Shown here: piece by piece, positions 45,785 through 53,888 of the stretch
How the letters are laid out: the number at the start of each line of letters is the position of its first letter
Numbering within the stretch: the first letter of the stretch is position 1
Assembly: GCA_039989895.1 (NCBI GenBank)
Contig: JBDXGY010000004.1
Span: 209,587 to 273,586 of the forward strand
Direction: 5' to 3'
DNA length: 64,000 nt
Source: Hyphomicrobiales bacterium
GTDB taxonomy: Bacteria; Pseudomonadota; Alphaproteobacteria; Rhizobiales; JACESI01
The notes under the pieces: generated by a model
Told to the model about the DNA's origin: nothing
What the model saw: the letters and a program-made list of their open reading frames with translations, nothing else
Database searches by the model: none
Program-made: the position numbers and the translations under genes

Positions 45785-46774
45785 ATGGCAAGTGACTATG
45801 ATCCATACAATATAGAACGTCCAAATAGCTATTTGATTATAATGGTTATTTTTCTGATTATCGTAGCCTTTGTTGCTTTGATACTCTATCGCGAGATTAT
45901 CACCGCTTATAATGCGAACGTTGGCTTAAACACAATTATCGGGCTGACATTACTGTTTGGCATCATTTTATCCTTTGCCCAAATCGTTCGCCTTTATCCT
46001 GAAATCACTTGGGTTAACACATATCGTATTGATCGCGCTGCCATAGCAGTGCAACGAGGACCTAGATTGTTGGCACCTATGGCAACGCTTTTTGGTGATC
46101 AGTCAAATCAATCGAATATTTCCACACAGACCATGCGCTCTATACTGGATTCCATTGGACAACGTCTGGACGAAGGCCGTGATACATCCCGCTATCTAAT
46201 TGGCCTGTTGGTTTTTCTGGGCCTTCTAGGCACCTTTTGGGGCCTACTTCAAACGGTGGGCGCGGTCGGTGCAACAATACAATCGCTTGATGTGACCTCC
46301 GGCGACTCATCGCTTATATTTGAAGACTTAAAAACAGGCCTTGAAGCCCCTCTATCGGGTATGGGCACTGCATTCTCATCATCTCTATTCGGTCTTTCAG
46401 GATCGCTGGTACTCGGTTTTCTAGACTTGCAATCCGGTCATGCTCAAAACCGCTTTTACAACAACTTGGAAGATTGGCTTTCAACCTTCACAGATGTTCA
46501 AACCGATACGGATGATGGGAGCAGCACACCTGCAACGCAGCAACTTACACCGGCCATGGACCGTTTGACGCGCATCCTCGCTGCAGGCAACCGCTCGCAA
46601 GAGGATGCCCAAAACCAAAACACCGAAGCAACATCTAATCTGGCGGAAGGCATCCAAGGCCTTGTTCAAAATATGCGATCAGAACAACAGTTGGTCCGCA
46701 ATTGGATGGAAGCGCAAAGCGAACAGCAAAGCAAGATCAAAGACCTGCTCGAGCACCTCAACAAAAAGCCATAG
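45785..46774 (+). CDS. MotA/TolQ/ExbB-type proton-channel-like protein
   Basis: A 329-residue inner-membrane protein. Two N-terminal helices (about 18-38 and 50-66), then the conserved MotA/TolQ pair (YLIGLLVFLGLLGTFWGLLQ and GMGTAFSSSLFGLSGSLVLGF) and a polar C-terminal helix region with coiled coil (250-329). With the following OmpA-type protein it forms a stator-like pair seen in alphaproteobacteria outside flagellar loci. The precise role is unknown. GGGAGAG precedes the ATG. Confidence 0.85.
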   Translation: MASDYDPYNIERPNSYLIIMVIFLIIVAFVALILYREIITAYNANVGLNTIIGLTLLFGIILSFAQIVRLYPEITWVNTYRIDRAAIAVQRGPRLLAPMATLFGDQSNQSNISTQTMRSILDSIGQRLDEGRDTSRYLIGLLVFLGLLGTFWGLLQTVGAVGATIQSLDVTSGDSSLIFEDLKTGLEAPLSGMGTAFSSSLFGLSGSLVLGFLDLQSGHAQNRFYNNLEDWLSTFTDVQTDTDDGSSTPATQQLTPAMDRLTRILAAGNRSQEDAQNQNTEATSNLAEGIQGLVQNMRSEQQLVRNWMEAQSEQQSKIKDLLEHLNKKP

Positions 46775-46786
46775 GATCATATTAGC

Positions 46787-47818
46787 ATGGCGCTTGGACG
46801 ATACAGACGCACAGAACAACGGGCTGACTATTGGCCAGGCTTCGTTGATGCCATGGCAACCCTGTTGCTCGTCATGATCTTTTTGTTGTCTGTTTTCATG
46901 TTGGCGCAATTCTTTCTCAGCCAAGAAATCAGCGGCAAAGACACAGTTTTAAATCGGCTCAACAATCAAATCGCTGAATTGACCGAACTTTTGGCTTTAG
47001 AACGCTCCAGCGCTGCAAATTTAAACGATACGGTGGTCGACTTGCGCGCAGGCTTAACAAGCCTTGAGGCCGACAACCAACGCCTTGAAGCGCTTCTTTC
47101 AACCGGCAGCGGCAATCAGGTCACAGCGGAAGACCGCATCAATAAACTCAATGAAACATTAGACTCCGAAAAAGCCGTCTCAGCCCGTGCCCTTAGCCAA
47201 GTTGAGCTTTTAAACAAACAAATATCGGCCCTTCGTCGTCAAATCGCAGCACTGGAAGATGCGCTTGATGCCTCAGAAAACCGCGATCGTGAAAGCCAAA
47301 CGAAAATTGCAGATCTTGGCAAACGGCTGAATGTCGCCTTAGCGCAAAAGGTGCAAGAATTATCACGCTTCCGTTCTGATTTCTTTGGACGTCTGCGCGA
47401 AATATTGAGCCAGCGCTCCGATATCCGAGTGGTCGGCGACCGCTTTGTTTTCCAATCAGAAGTTCTCTTTGGCTCCGGCTCCGACCAAATCGGTGCCTTG
47501 GGCGAAACAGAACTCGATAAACTCGCAAGCGCTATTATTGAGCTTGAGGGTGAAATTCCATCAGAAATTAACTGGGTGCTGCGAATTGACGGCCACACCG
47601 ACAATATCCCTCTTACCGGCGTTGGTCGCCTGCGCGATAACTGGGATCTATCTGCCGCTCGCGCCATTTCCGTGGTCCAATATCTCGCCTCAAAAGGGGT
47701 ATCACCAGAGCGACTGGTGGCCGCAGGTTTTGGCGAATTTCAGCCCTTGGATACAGCCGACACCGATGACGCAAGAAACCGCAACCGCCGCATCGAGTTG
47801 AAGCTAACCGAGAGATAA
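46787..47818 (+). CDS. MotB/OmpA-like peptidoglycan-binding protein
   Basis: A 343-residue protein with one N-terminal membrane helix (about 22-44, VDAMATLLLVMIFLLSVFML with a MotB-like start), a long coiled coil (about 50-185) and an OmpA C-terminal peptidoglycan-binding domain (RIDGHTDNIPLTG, LSAARAISVVQYL, GEFQPLDTADTDDARNRNRR). It pairs with the upstream channel-like protein (12-base gap). Its stop is immediately followed by the duplicated cobW tail. Confidence 0.88.
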   Translation: MALGRYRRTEQRADYWPGFVDAMATLLLVMIFLLSVFMLAQFFLSQEISGKDTVLNRLNNQIAELTELLALERSSAANLNDTVVDLRAGLTSLEADNQRLEALLSTGSGNQVTAEDRINKLNETLDSEKAVSARALSQVELLNKQISALRRQIAALEDALDASENRDRESQTKIADLGKRLNVALAQKVQELSRFRSDFFGRLREILSQRSDIRVVGDRFVFQSEVLFGSGSDQIGALGETELDKLASAIIELEGEIPSEINWVLRIDGHTDNIPLTGVGRLRDNWDLSAARAISVVQYLASKGVSPERLVAAGFGEFQPLDTADTDDARNRNRRIELKLTER

Positions 47819-48063
47819 GCAGCGAAAGCCGCCTCGTCTTCATTGGCCGCAATCTGAACGAGATCATACTAAAAGAAAGCTTCACCGCCTGCACGCAGTG
47901 AGGTGGGGGGAATAATTTAGCTTCGAATTCACATTAGTTATTGATGCTTCTTACGGTCCATTGCTGCCGTTTGGACTTAAATCAGTTGTTGCCGTGGGGC
48001 TTCCTAAAAACTGCCATTCGTTTTCCTGAATACGTAGCTGCACCAAACTTTGACAGTGCGGGC
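47819..48063 (+). pseudogene. Decayed copy of the 3' end of the CobW gene and its flank
   Basis: From 47822 the sequence repeats the last 25 or so codons of the CobW gene at 28.5-29.6 kb with only about six differences in 88 bases. It can be read as [20 protein letters not shown] then TACTQ-stop, where the original TAG stop has become CAG. Homology continues into the non-coding flank, weaker but colinear (TTTCCTGAATAxGTAGC lies 198 bases from the start in one copy and 200 in the other). No start codon or 5' part of cobW is present here. Confidence 0.85.
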
Positions 48064-48303
48064 GTAACTGCCATTCAAAGTTGATTTATGAAACGAGTTA
48101 GGCCAAGTTTTGCCATAAGCAGTTATTAGTTGAGAATATATTTCATGTCTTTACCAAACCTGTGATGGTTTTAGGCATGCCGATCAAACGCGCTACAATT
48201 TAATGTTGAAATATCAACCAATCGGTTATTTTAAATATGCGGACCAACATTGTATAAGTATTTTTAAATTACAATTTTCGCTCAATAAGGCATTTCTATC
48301 CTA
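48064..48303. other. AT-rich region before the orphan nuclease-like gene
   Basis: Together with the cobW relic this makes a 485-base stretch without an intact gene. It is AT-rich and should contain the promoter of the 48.3 kb gene; no element was assigned. Confidence 0.35.
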
Positions 48304-49047
48304 ATGAACAACCGCAAATTTTCGATAGATGAAATTGTCATAAAGGCAATTAAGAACACCTTTCCTGATATGACTGTACCAGACGAAAACAACTTCATTT
48401 CAAAGGGCAAACAATACAAAGCCCCAGATCATTCTTGCTGGAGTGGAAAAATTTTAATTGAAAGGAAATCTCTCAATCCAAAAACCGATACTCGGATTGG
48501 AGAAAAAGTTTTAAAAATTGCGGAAAAACAAGGGAAGGAATTTGTCGCTTTTGGCCAGTTTAATGTTCGCAAGATTGTTCAACAGCTGCCCGATCCCGCA
48601 CAAGCAAACCGTGAGTTGACCGACTACGGTCACCGTAGATTGGAAGAAAGGTTAAGGGAAACTGACAAAAAATTCGAGGATTATGCCAAACATCAAATTG
48701 AACCGCAGTCCATCAACATCCTCATTGTATCTGATCATTCAGAGATTGAGGGCAATACAGATTCGACTGAATATTATATTGGTCGACGAATGGGCGGCTT
48801 GCAGAAAAGCGACGAAATTGCACCAAATGTACACGCCGTTTTTTATATCAAACATCCTAACTATGTCTGGGATAGGAAAGACAGTTATTGGTTTTTAAGC
48901 TTGTCTCGGGAAAGTTTAGGTAGTCATATGAATGAATTAATTGATAGCCTTGCTAATAACATTCACGATCAAATCAAGACCTTCCCAAATTTTTGGCCTG
49001 AAAATCTTGTTTTTACCAAAGGGAAATTACGACACCGTCTTATTTAG
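48304..49047 (+). CDS. Orphan protein with a PD-(D/E)xK nuclease-like motif
   Basis: A 247-residue protein of no family I can name. Residues 41-55 read PDH...LIERK, giving P-D-x(10)-E-x-K (Asp42, Glu53, Lys55) with the hydrophobic strand KILIE expected for the PD-(D/E)xK fold. The rest is mixed alpha/beta, with a strand-rich middle (INILIVSDHSEIEG, HAVFYIKHPNYVW). It has no methylase or partner nearby, is AT-richer than its neighbours and lies beside the duplicated segment. It may be a restriction-like relic or a single-gene defence nuclease; this is inference from a short motif. Confidence 0.65.
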   Translation: MNNRKFSIDEIVIKAIKNTFPDMTVPDENNFISKGKQYKAPDHSCWSGKILIERKSLNPKTDTRIGEKVLKIAEKQGKEFVAFGQFNVRKIVQQLPDPAQANRELTDYGHRRLEERLRETDKKFEDYAKHQIEPQSINILIVSDHSEIEGNTDSTEYYIGRRMGGLQKSDEIAPNVHAVFYIKHPNYVWDRKDSYWFLSLSRESLGSHMNELIDSLANNIHDQIKTFPNFWPENLVFTKGKLRHRLI

Positions 49048-49278
49048 AATTTACGCGCAAGTGACCTTTGGGCTTTGATGTCTGACGTCAGCGCCTATGG
49101 GCTCAAAGCAGAAATTGTAGGCACCTTGCAGACGAGAACTTTGAATGTCAGCTTGGGAACATTACAATGTAAACTTGTGCACTGCCGCCAATGTCCGCAA
49201 TCCACCCTTAAAAGACATTGAAGTAAATTTCATTGGGCAGTTTCGTCCCCTTAGCTGAAGTTCAGCGCCTGCCCCACC
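49048..49278. repeat. Intergenic tract with degenerate repeat-like pieces
   Basis: No gene. It contains GGGCTCAAAGC (near 49098), AATGTCAGCTTGGGA (near 49146) and CCAATGTCCGC (near 49190), pieces similar to those at 31.94-32.01 kb (AATGTCCAACTTGGGCTCAA, GCTGCCATT). They look like worn copies of a dispersed intergenic element. Confidence 0.4.
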
Positions 49279-49680
49279 CTACTCGCAAATATTCTCTTTG
49301 ATAAAGCAGTTTGTGCCGATGCAGCCTTTCCAGCCTTCGGCTTTGATTGATTGCGATTTTTCATTGAATTCACCGTCAATAATCTTCACTGACTTAATTT
49401 TATCAAATCTGAAAATCCGTTTGGAGGCGTAGTCTCGGCCCTTTGTGCAGCCACGACTTTGCCAGCCATGCATGTATAATTTGCCGTTATGGCCGACGGC
49501 GACTTGGTGCACATCGACAAGGCGGGGGAGACATCCTTTGCTGGCGTCTTTGTCATAGACAATCTCGGCAACTTGATTGGTTTTTGCCGCCTCACAGAGC
49601 GGGGCTTTATGTGTCGATTGGGCTTGCGCCGATGTCGACAAACTTAAAACCAATGCAATCCCGATATATCTTGCTTTCAT
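49279..49680 (-). CDS. Exported cysteine-rich WYL-like domain protein
   Basis: A 133-residue protein with a Sec signal peptide (GIALVLSLSTSAQAQ). The mature part follows the layout of a WYL domain: CEAAKTNQVAEIVYDKD, PRLVDVHQVAVGHNGKLYM, then SKRIFRFDKIKSVKIIDGEF. WYL domains are normally cytosolic ligand sensors in transcription factors; here the protein is exported and carries six cysteines (29, 50, 78, 120, 125, 132). ATG 49680 with GAGGAG upstream is chosen. It follows the metal permease gene by 46 bases on the same strand, so it may be the last gene of that operon. Confidence 0.75.
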   Translation of the reverse strand: MKARYIGIALVLSLSTSAQAQSTHKAPLCEAAKTNQVAEIVYDKDASKGCLPRLVDVHQVAVGHNGKLYMHGWQSRGCTKGRDYASKRIFRFDKIKSVKIIDGEFNEKSQSIKAEGWKGCIGTNCFIKENICE

Positions 49681-49726
49681 GACGCAGCTCCTCAAATGAT
49701 CTCTAGCCGCTTAATCTCAGCCACAT

Positions 49727-50668
49727 TTATATTTTAATATTTTTAAGACGTTTCGCCCGATTAAACAACGCGCCATATTTCGGCGCGAAGATCATGGCGA
49801 TAACCTGCAATAATCCTGCAACCAGCGCGATCATTCCAGCAGCCGAAACGCTGTCTTCTCCGCCCAGCCATATCGGGCCGAAGGCTGCCAGCACATAGCC
49901 CGCGATGCCGCTTATCACCGACACGCCAGCACTCAACCACAGCTGCGTTGAAAGCCGATCGGTCAACATGCGCGCGGTCGCTGCCGGACAGATAAACATC
50001 GCGATCACCAAAATAGACCCCACCGCCGCAAAAGCCGCAACCGCTGCAAGCGCTGTCATGAAAACAAGGCCAAAGCCCATCGCTCGGGATGAAATGCCAA
50101 TGCTGTCGGCATGGGCCGCATCGAAGCTCGTGATCATCAGCTCCTTATAAAAAGCAAGCACGAATAAAATCACCAAGGCCGTCACACCAAGCAGCCGCCA
50201 CACCGCATCGGGTAGGCCCATTAAAGCGCTCACATTCCACAAATCAGAGACGCTAAAAGCATCAAGCCAGATAGCGCTTTCAAGATTGCCATAAAGCGCA
50301 TGTTCAACATCGAAGTGCACACCGCGCGCGCCGCTTTGCTCTAACATCACAACGCCTGCCGCAAACATGGTCGTGAAGACAACACCCATCGCAGCGCCTG
50401 TCTCTACGCGCCCTGCCCGTCTAATCATTTCAATCAAACTCACCGCCACAAGCGCCGCCACAAGCGCGCCCAACATCATCGGCCATGTCGAGGCCACACC
50501 GGTGATTAAAAACCCCGCCACGATGCCCGGCAGCACAACATGGCTGATCGTGTCGCCCATCAAAGCTTGTTTGCGAAGCACCAGAAAATTACCCAAAAGC
50601 CCACAAGAAAGCGCGGCCAATGTGCCCAGCAAAATCGAGGGAAAATCAAGTTGCAGAAATTCGATCAT
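49727..50668 (-). CDS. Metal ABC transporter permease (second permease)
   Basis: A 313-residue membrane protein of the ABC-3 family (ZnuB/TroD/MntB-like) with about eight helices. Landmarks: NFLVLRKQALMGDTISHVVLPG, the conserved GAAMGVVFTTMFAAG and SFDAAHADSIGISSRAMGF before the later helices. It overlaps the first permease gene by four bases. Both permeases probably form a heterodimeric channel for Mn, Zn or Fe. Confidence 0.92.
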   Translation of the reverse strand: MIEFLQLDFPSILLGTLAALSCGLLGNFLVLRKQALMGDTISHVVLPGIVAGFLITGVASTWPMMLGALVAALVAVSLIEMIRRAGRVETGAAMGVVFTTMFAAGVVMLEQSGARGVHFDVEHALYGNLESAIWLDAFSVSDLWNVSALMGLPDAVWRLLGVTALVILFVLAFYKELMITSFDAAHADSIGISSRAMGFGLVFMTALAAVAAFAAVGSILVIAMFICPAATARMLTDRLSTQLWLSAGVSVISGIAGYVLAAFGPIWLGGEDSVSAAGMIALVAGLLQVIAMIFAPKYGALFNRAKRLKNIKI

Positions 50669-51894
50669 CGGCGCGCCCCCGATACCACAATCGGCGCAAG
50701 CTCGCTTTGCAGAGAGGCGATCAAATCAGCTGGCAGAACCTCTTCAATCGGGCGCAACGACCAATCATCAAGCGTCATGGCTTCTGTCGGATAAGTGCGC
50801 CGATAGGCATTCCAAAGCGCTTGGTCACGGGCCATCTTCTGTGCCGCTTCAATTCCTTTAGGCGTTGGCTCACCATCAGCTCGCAAATATCCCTCACTCA
50901 ACAACATGCGCCGCGTTAAGGGATCAAAAATCGGCTCCGCGCGCGCCACAGCCAAAAGCCCCTGACGCTGGTGGATAACTTTCTGAAACAACATATGACG
51001 AAACGCATAGGCCAGAACACCGCGATGCGGCGCGCACAACAGCGACAATAAAAAGACCGAAAACAAGGTGAGCACAATCAAGCCGCCTGTTGGAAGGTCT
51101 GCAGCAAGAGAAGAAAGCGCCGCCCCCACATAAGACCCAATGCCACCAATAGCGGCAGAGATCAAAACCATCGGGCCAACGCGGTCTGTCCAAAAACGCG
51201 CCGCAACCGGCGGAATGATCGTGAGCGCAATGACGAGCACAAGGCCGACGGTTTTTAGCCCAATGACAACAATCGCCAAAAGCAGCAGCAGCAAAAGGCG
51301 ATCAAGCCCCGCAACATTCATGCCCCGCGCTTTTGCAAAAGACGGATCGAAACAAAGCAGCGTGAAATCTTTTAGCTTCACCATCAAAGCAAGGCCGACA
51401 AGCACAGAGGCCACCGCAATCATGATCGCATCAAAGCGCACAAGCCCCGCCGTTGATCCCAAAATAAAATCAGAAAGCCCCGCCTGTCCGCCCGTATTCA
51501 TCGACTGGATAAGGGTGAGCAAAACAATGCCAAGCGCAAAGAAAGTTGAGAGCACCGTGCCGATCGCTGCATCTTCGCTAAGCCGTGTGTAGCGGGTCAT
51601 CCATTCCACCGCCAGAACACCGACACCCGCGCTCATCGCCGCTCCCAGCAACAACAGCCACAAAGAACGCCCATCGCCCAAGAGCCAACTGCCCAGCATG
51701 AAGGCAAGCGCAATACCCGGTAAGGTCGCATGGCTGATGGCATCGCTGACAAGCGAACGCTTTCGCAACAAGACAAAGACACCAATTGCCCCCGCACCAG
51801 CACCCAATAGCCCCGCACCCGTGAGCACAAGAGACGTATTATAGCCCGCCTGAAATGTTAGCGCAGTCCATAAAGCAGTGAGAAAATCAAACAT
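50665..51894 (-). CDS. Metal ABC transporter permease with C-terminal DtxR-like domain
   Basis: A 409-residue protein. Residues 1-287 are an ABC-3 permease (VFVLLRKRSLVSDAISHATL, CFDPSFAKARGMNVAGLD). Residues about 300-400 form a soluble tail that resembles the end of the DtxR/MntR winged helix and its dimerisation region: LLSEGYLRADGEPTPKG as the wing, then ALWNAYRRTY and SLRPIEEVLPADLIASLQSE. Such fusions are known in TroC/YtgC-type permeases; Chlamydia YtgCR releases its repressor part. Here the recognition helix appears incomplete, so DNA binding is uncertain. It lies 18 bases after the ATPase gene. Confidence 0.9.
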   Translation of the reverse strand: MFDFLTALWTALTFQAGYNTSLVLTGAGLLGAGAGAIGVFVLLRKRSLVSDAISHATLPGIALAFMLGSWLLGDGRSLWLLLLGAAMSAGVGVLAVEWMTRYTRLSEDAAIGTVLSTFFALGIVLLTLIQSMNTGGQAGLSDFILGSTAGLVRFDAIMIAVASVLVGLALMVKLKDFTLLCFDPSFAKARGMNVAGLDRLLLLLLLAIVVIGLKTVGLVLVIALTIIPPVAARFWTDRVGPMVLISAAIGGIGSYVGAALSSLAADLPTGGLIVLTLFSVFLLSLLCAPHRGVLAYAFRHMLFQKVIHQRQGLLAVARAEPIFDPLTRRMLLSEGYLRADGEPTPKGIEAAQKMARDQALWNAYRRTYPTEAMTLDDWSLRPIEEVLPADLIASLQSELAPIVVSGARR

Positions 51895-51912
51895 GACGAT
51901 CAGACACGAAGG

Positions 51913-52725
51913 TCAAACATGGCGTGCAACAGCCGCGCCACCAACAGGCTCCGCCTGACGCGCACCGAGGCGACCAGAATATGTCCTGCGAACAGCCTCA
52001 TCGCTCATCACCTGATCAATCGACCCATTGGCCACAACCTGCTTGTTGAGAAGCAGTACATCATCAAACATCGTGCGAACGGTATCAAGATCATGGTGCA
52101 CCACGACCACGCATTTACCCTCATTAGCCAGTCTTTTAAGCGTCTTTAAAATCACCGCTTCTGTAGCCGCATCAACGCCGGCAAATGGCTCATCCATCAA
52201 ATAAACATCGGCACCTTGGGCCAAGGCTCTTGCCATGAACACACGCTGCTGCTGCCCACCGGAAAGCTGGCCAATTTGGCGATTGGAAAAATCTTTCATA
52301 TCCACCATTTCAAGACACTCAAGCGCCTTTTGACGGTGTTTTTTCCCCGGCCAGCGCAGCCAGCCTATATCCTTATAAAGTCCCATCATCACCACATCGA
52401 GCGCGGTGGCAGGAAAGTCCCAATCAACGGCTGCCCGCTGCGGCATATAAGCGACTTTAGCGCGCTTGTGTGCCAACGCCTCACCCAACACAAGTGTTTG
52501 GCCGGTGATTGAAGGAATAAGATTGAGAGCAGCTTTTAAGAGTGTCGATTTGCCAGCACCATTGGGCCCGACAATCGCCGTGATAACACCTGCACGAGCA
52601 GAAAAAGAAACATCCCACAACACAGGCTTGCGGTCATAAGCAACAGTTAGCCCTGCCACATCAAAAGCAACCGCTTGATGCGATGCGGCGTCAATTTCAA
52701 CTGTCTTCAATACCTGCTCAACCAT
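51913..52725 (-). CDS. Metal ABC transporter ATP-binding protein
   Basis: A 270-residue ABC ATPase. Walker A GPNGAGKST, Q-loop YMPQRAAVDWDFP, signature LSGGQQQRV, Walker B VYLMDEPFAGVD and H-loop VVHHDLD are all present. The WDFP after the Q-loop is typical of Zn/Mn importers. It lies between the binding protein (21 bases) and the first permease (18 bases). Confidence 0.95.
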   Translation of the reverse strand: MVEQVLKTVEIDAASHQAVAFDVAGLTVAYDRKPVLWDVSFSARAGVITAIVGPNGAGKSTLLKAALNLIPSITGQTLVLGEALAHKRAKVAYMPQRAAVDWDFPATALDVVMMGLYKDIGWLRWPGKKHRQKALECLEMVDMKDFSNRQIGQLSGGQQQRVFMARALAQGADVYLMDEPFAGVDAATEAVILKTLKRLANEGKCVVVVHHDLDTVRTMFDDVLLLNKQVVANGSIDQVMSDEAVRRTYSGRLGARQAEPVGGAAVARHV

Positions 52726-52746
52726 TACCTAGACCTAACTCTACGC

Positions 52747-53712
52747 TCAACTGTGAGGTGATAATTGCCCCGTCACACCCTTTGCCAAGGCATTACCCCC
52801 GAGACCACGTGCAATTGTCGTCGCATTATGATCAATCATACCAATATAAGTGCCCTCAAAAGTGCCTTCTTTGCCCATCGCGTCTGAAAAAAGCGTGCCA
52901 CCGATGCTCACACTATGTCCACGCGCCTGTGCCCCTTCGATCAAGGCTTTGACATTTTGCTTTGAAACAGAACTTTCAACGAAGACCGCATTGATATTGC
53001 GCGCAACAAGCAGAGACACCATTGTCTCAATACGCTGTAATCCCGCTTCGCTTTCCGTCGAAAGTCCTTGGATGCCAATCACATCAACATCAAAGGCGCG
53101 ACCGAAATAACCAAAGGCATCGTGAGCGGTAATCAGCACACGTTTTTCTGCTGGCACAGATTTAAGCGTCGCTTCCACTTTATCATTGAGATCACGAATG
53201 ATCATTTCATAGGATTGCGCGTTCTTGATAAAATCACTTTTCTTTTCAGGTGCTGCTTTAATCAAAGCATCGCGCACAATGCCAATCGTGTCCGCCCACA
53301 AAGATGGGTCCATCCACACATGCGGATCATAACGGCCTGAAAAACCTTTCGCCTCAATCAGCGTCGCTTTATCAAGCTGGTCTGCCACCATGACAACCTG
53401 CTTGCGTGTGCCAAGCTTATGCAACAAGTCATCAAGCTGTGCTTCAAGGTGCAATCCACTTGCAAAGATCACATCAGCACGGCTTAAAAGACTGACATCG
53501 GAGCGGGTTTGACGATAAGAATGCGGGTCAACACCTGATCCCATCAGCGTCGTGACATCGACATCATCCCCGCCAACCGCTCGCACAACATCAGCCACCA
53601 TGCCCACAGTGACAACAGCCTTTAAGGGCGCTGCCGATGCTGAAGACACCGCCAACAAAGCTACTAAACCTATGAAAAATCTATATATATTCTGATATAC
53701 CGACTGACGCAC
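52747..53712 (-). CDS. Metal ABC transporter substrate-binding protein (TroA/ZnuA-like)
   Basis: A 321-residue periplasmic cluster A-I binding protein. Probable ligands are His in GVDPHSYRQ, His in YDPHVWMDP, His in TAHDAFGYFGRAF and Asp in TLFSDAMG, the TroA-like H-H-H-D set. The His-rich loop of typical ZnuA is missing, so Mn, Zn or Fe are all possible. GTG 53712 is the best start: it gives a normal signal peptide (FFIGLVALLAVSSASA). The longer frame from ATG 53796 would put the promoter-operator inside the coding region. Confidence 0.88.
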   Translation of the reverse strand: MRQSVYQNIYRFFIGLVALLAVSSASAAPLKAVVTVGMVADVVRAVGGDDVDVTTLMGSGVDPHSYRQTRSDVSLLSRADVIFASGLHLEAQLDDLLHKLGTRKQVVMVADQLDKATLIEAKGFSGRYDPHVWMDPSLWADTIGIVRDALIKAAPEKKSDFIKNAQSYEMIIRDLNDKVEATLKSVPAEKRVLITAHDAFGYFGRAFDVDVIGIQGLSTESEAGLQRIETMVSLLVARNINAVFVESSVSKQNVKALIEGAQARGHSVSIGGTLFSDAMGKEGTFEGTYIGMIDHNATTIARGLGGNALAKGVTGQLSPHS

Positions 53713-53733
53713 GAAACCAAATAACCCACTTTG

Positions 53734-53778
53734 TTGCGAATAGTTCTCAACTATATTGCGAATAATTCGCAATTGCAA
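53734..53778 (-). promoter_or_regulatory. Promoter with two metal-regulator-like operators before the importer operon
   Basis: Reading the minus strand, TTGCAA (53773-53778) serves as -35 and TATAGT (53750-53755) as -10. The 17-bp spacer is exactly the palindrome TTGCGAA-TTA-TTCGCAA (53756-53772). An imperfect second copy, + strand TTGCGAATAGTTCTCAA (53734-53750), follows with a 22-bp centre-to-centre distance. Occupation would block RNA polymerase. The half-site TGCGAAT resembles Fur-family (Mur/Fur) sites of alphaproteobacteria; the regulator is an inference. Confidence 0.75.
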
Positions 53779-53888
53779 CAAATTAAATAATTTCATTGGC
53801 TGAGCTAATGAGAGAGCTTAATGCTCAATTCGCATTACTGAAAGGCAAGAATAGGGTGAAGAGAAATCAAACCAGAATTGGAGTGCAT

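Noticed and set aside
52747-53796. Longer binding-protein frame starting at ATG 53796
   Set aside because: It lacks a ribosome site, would place the signal peptide far inside the protein, and would run through the promoter-operator.
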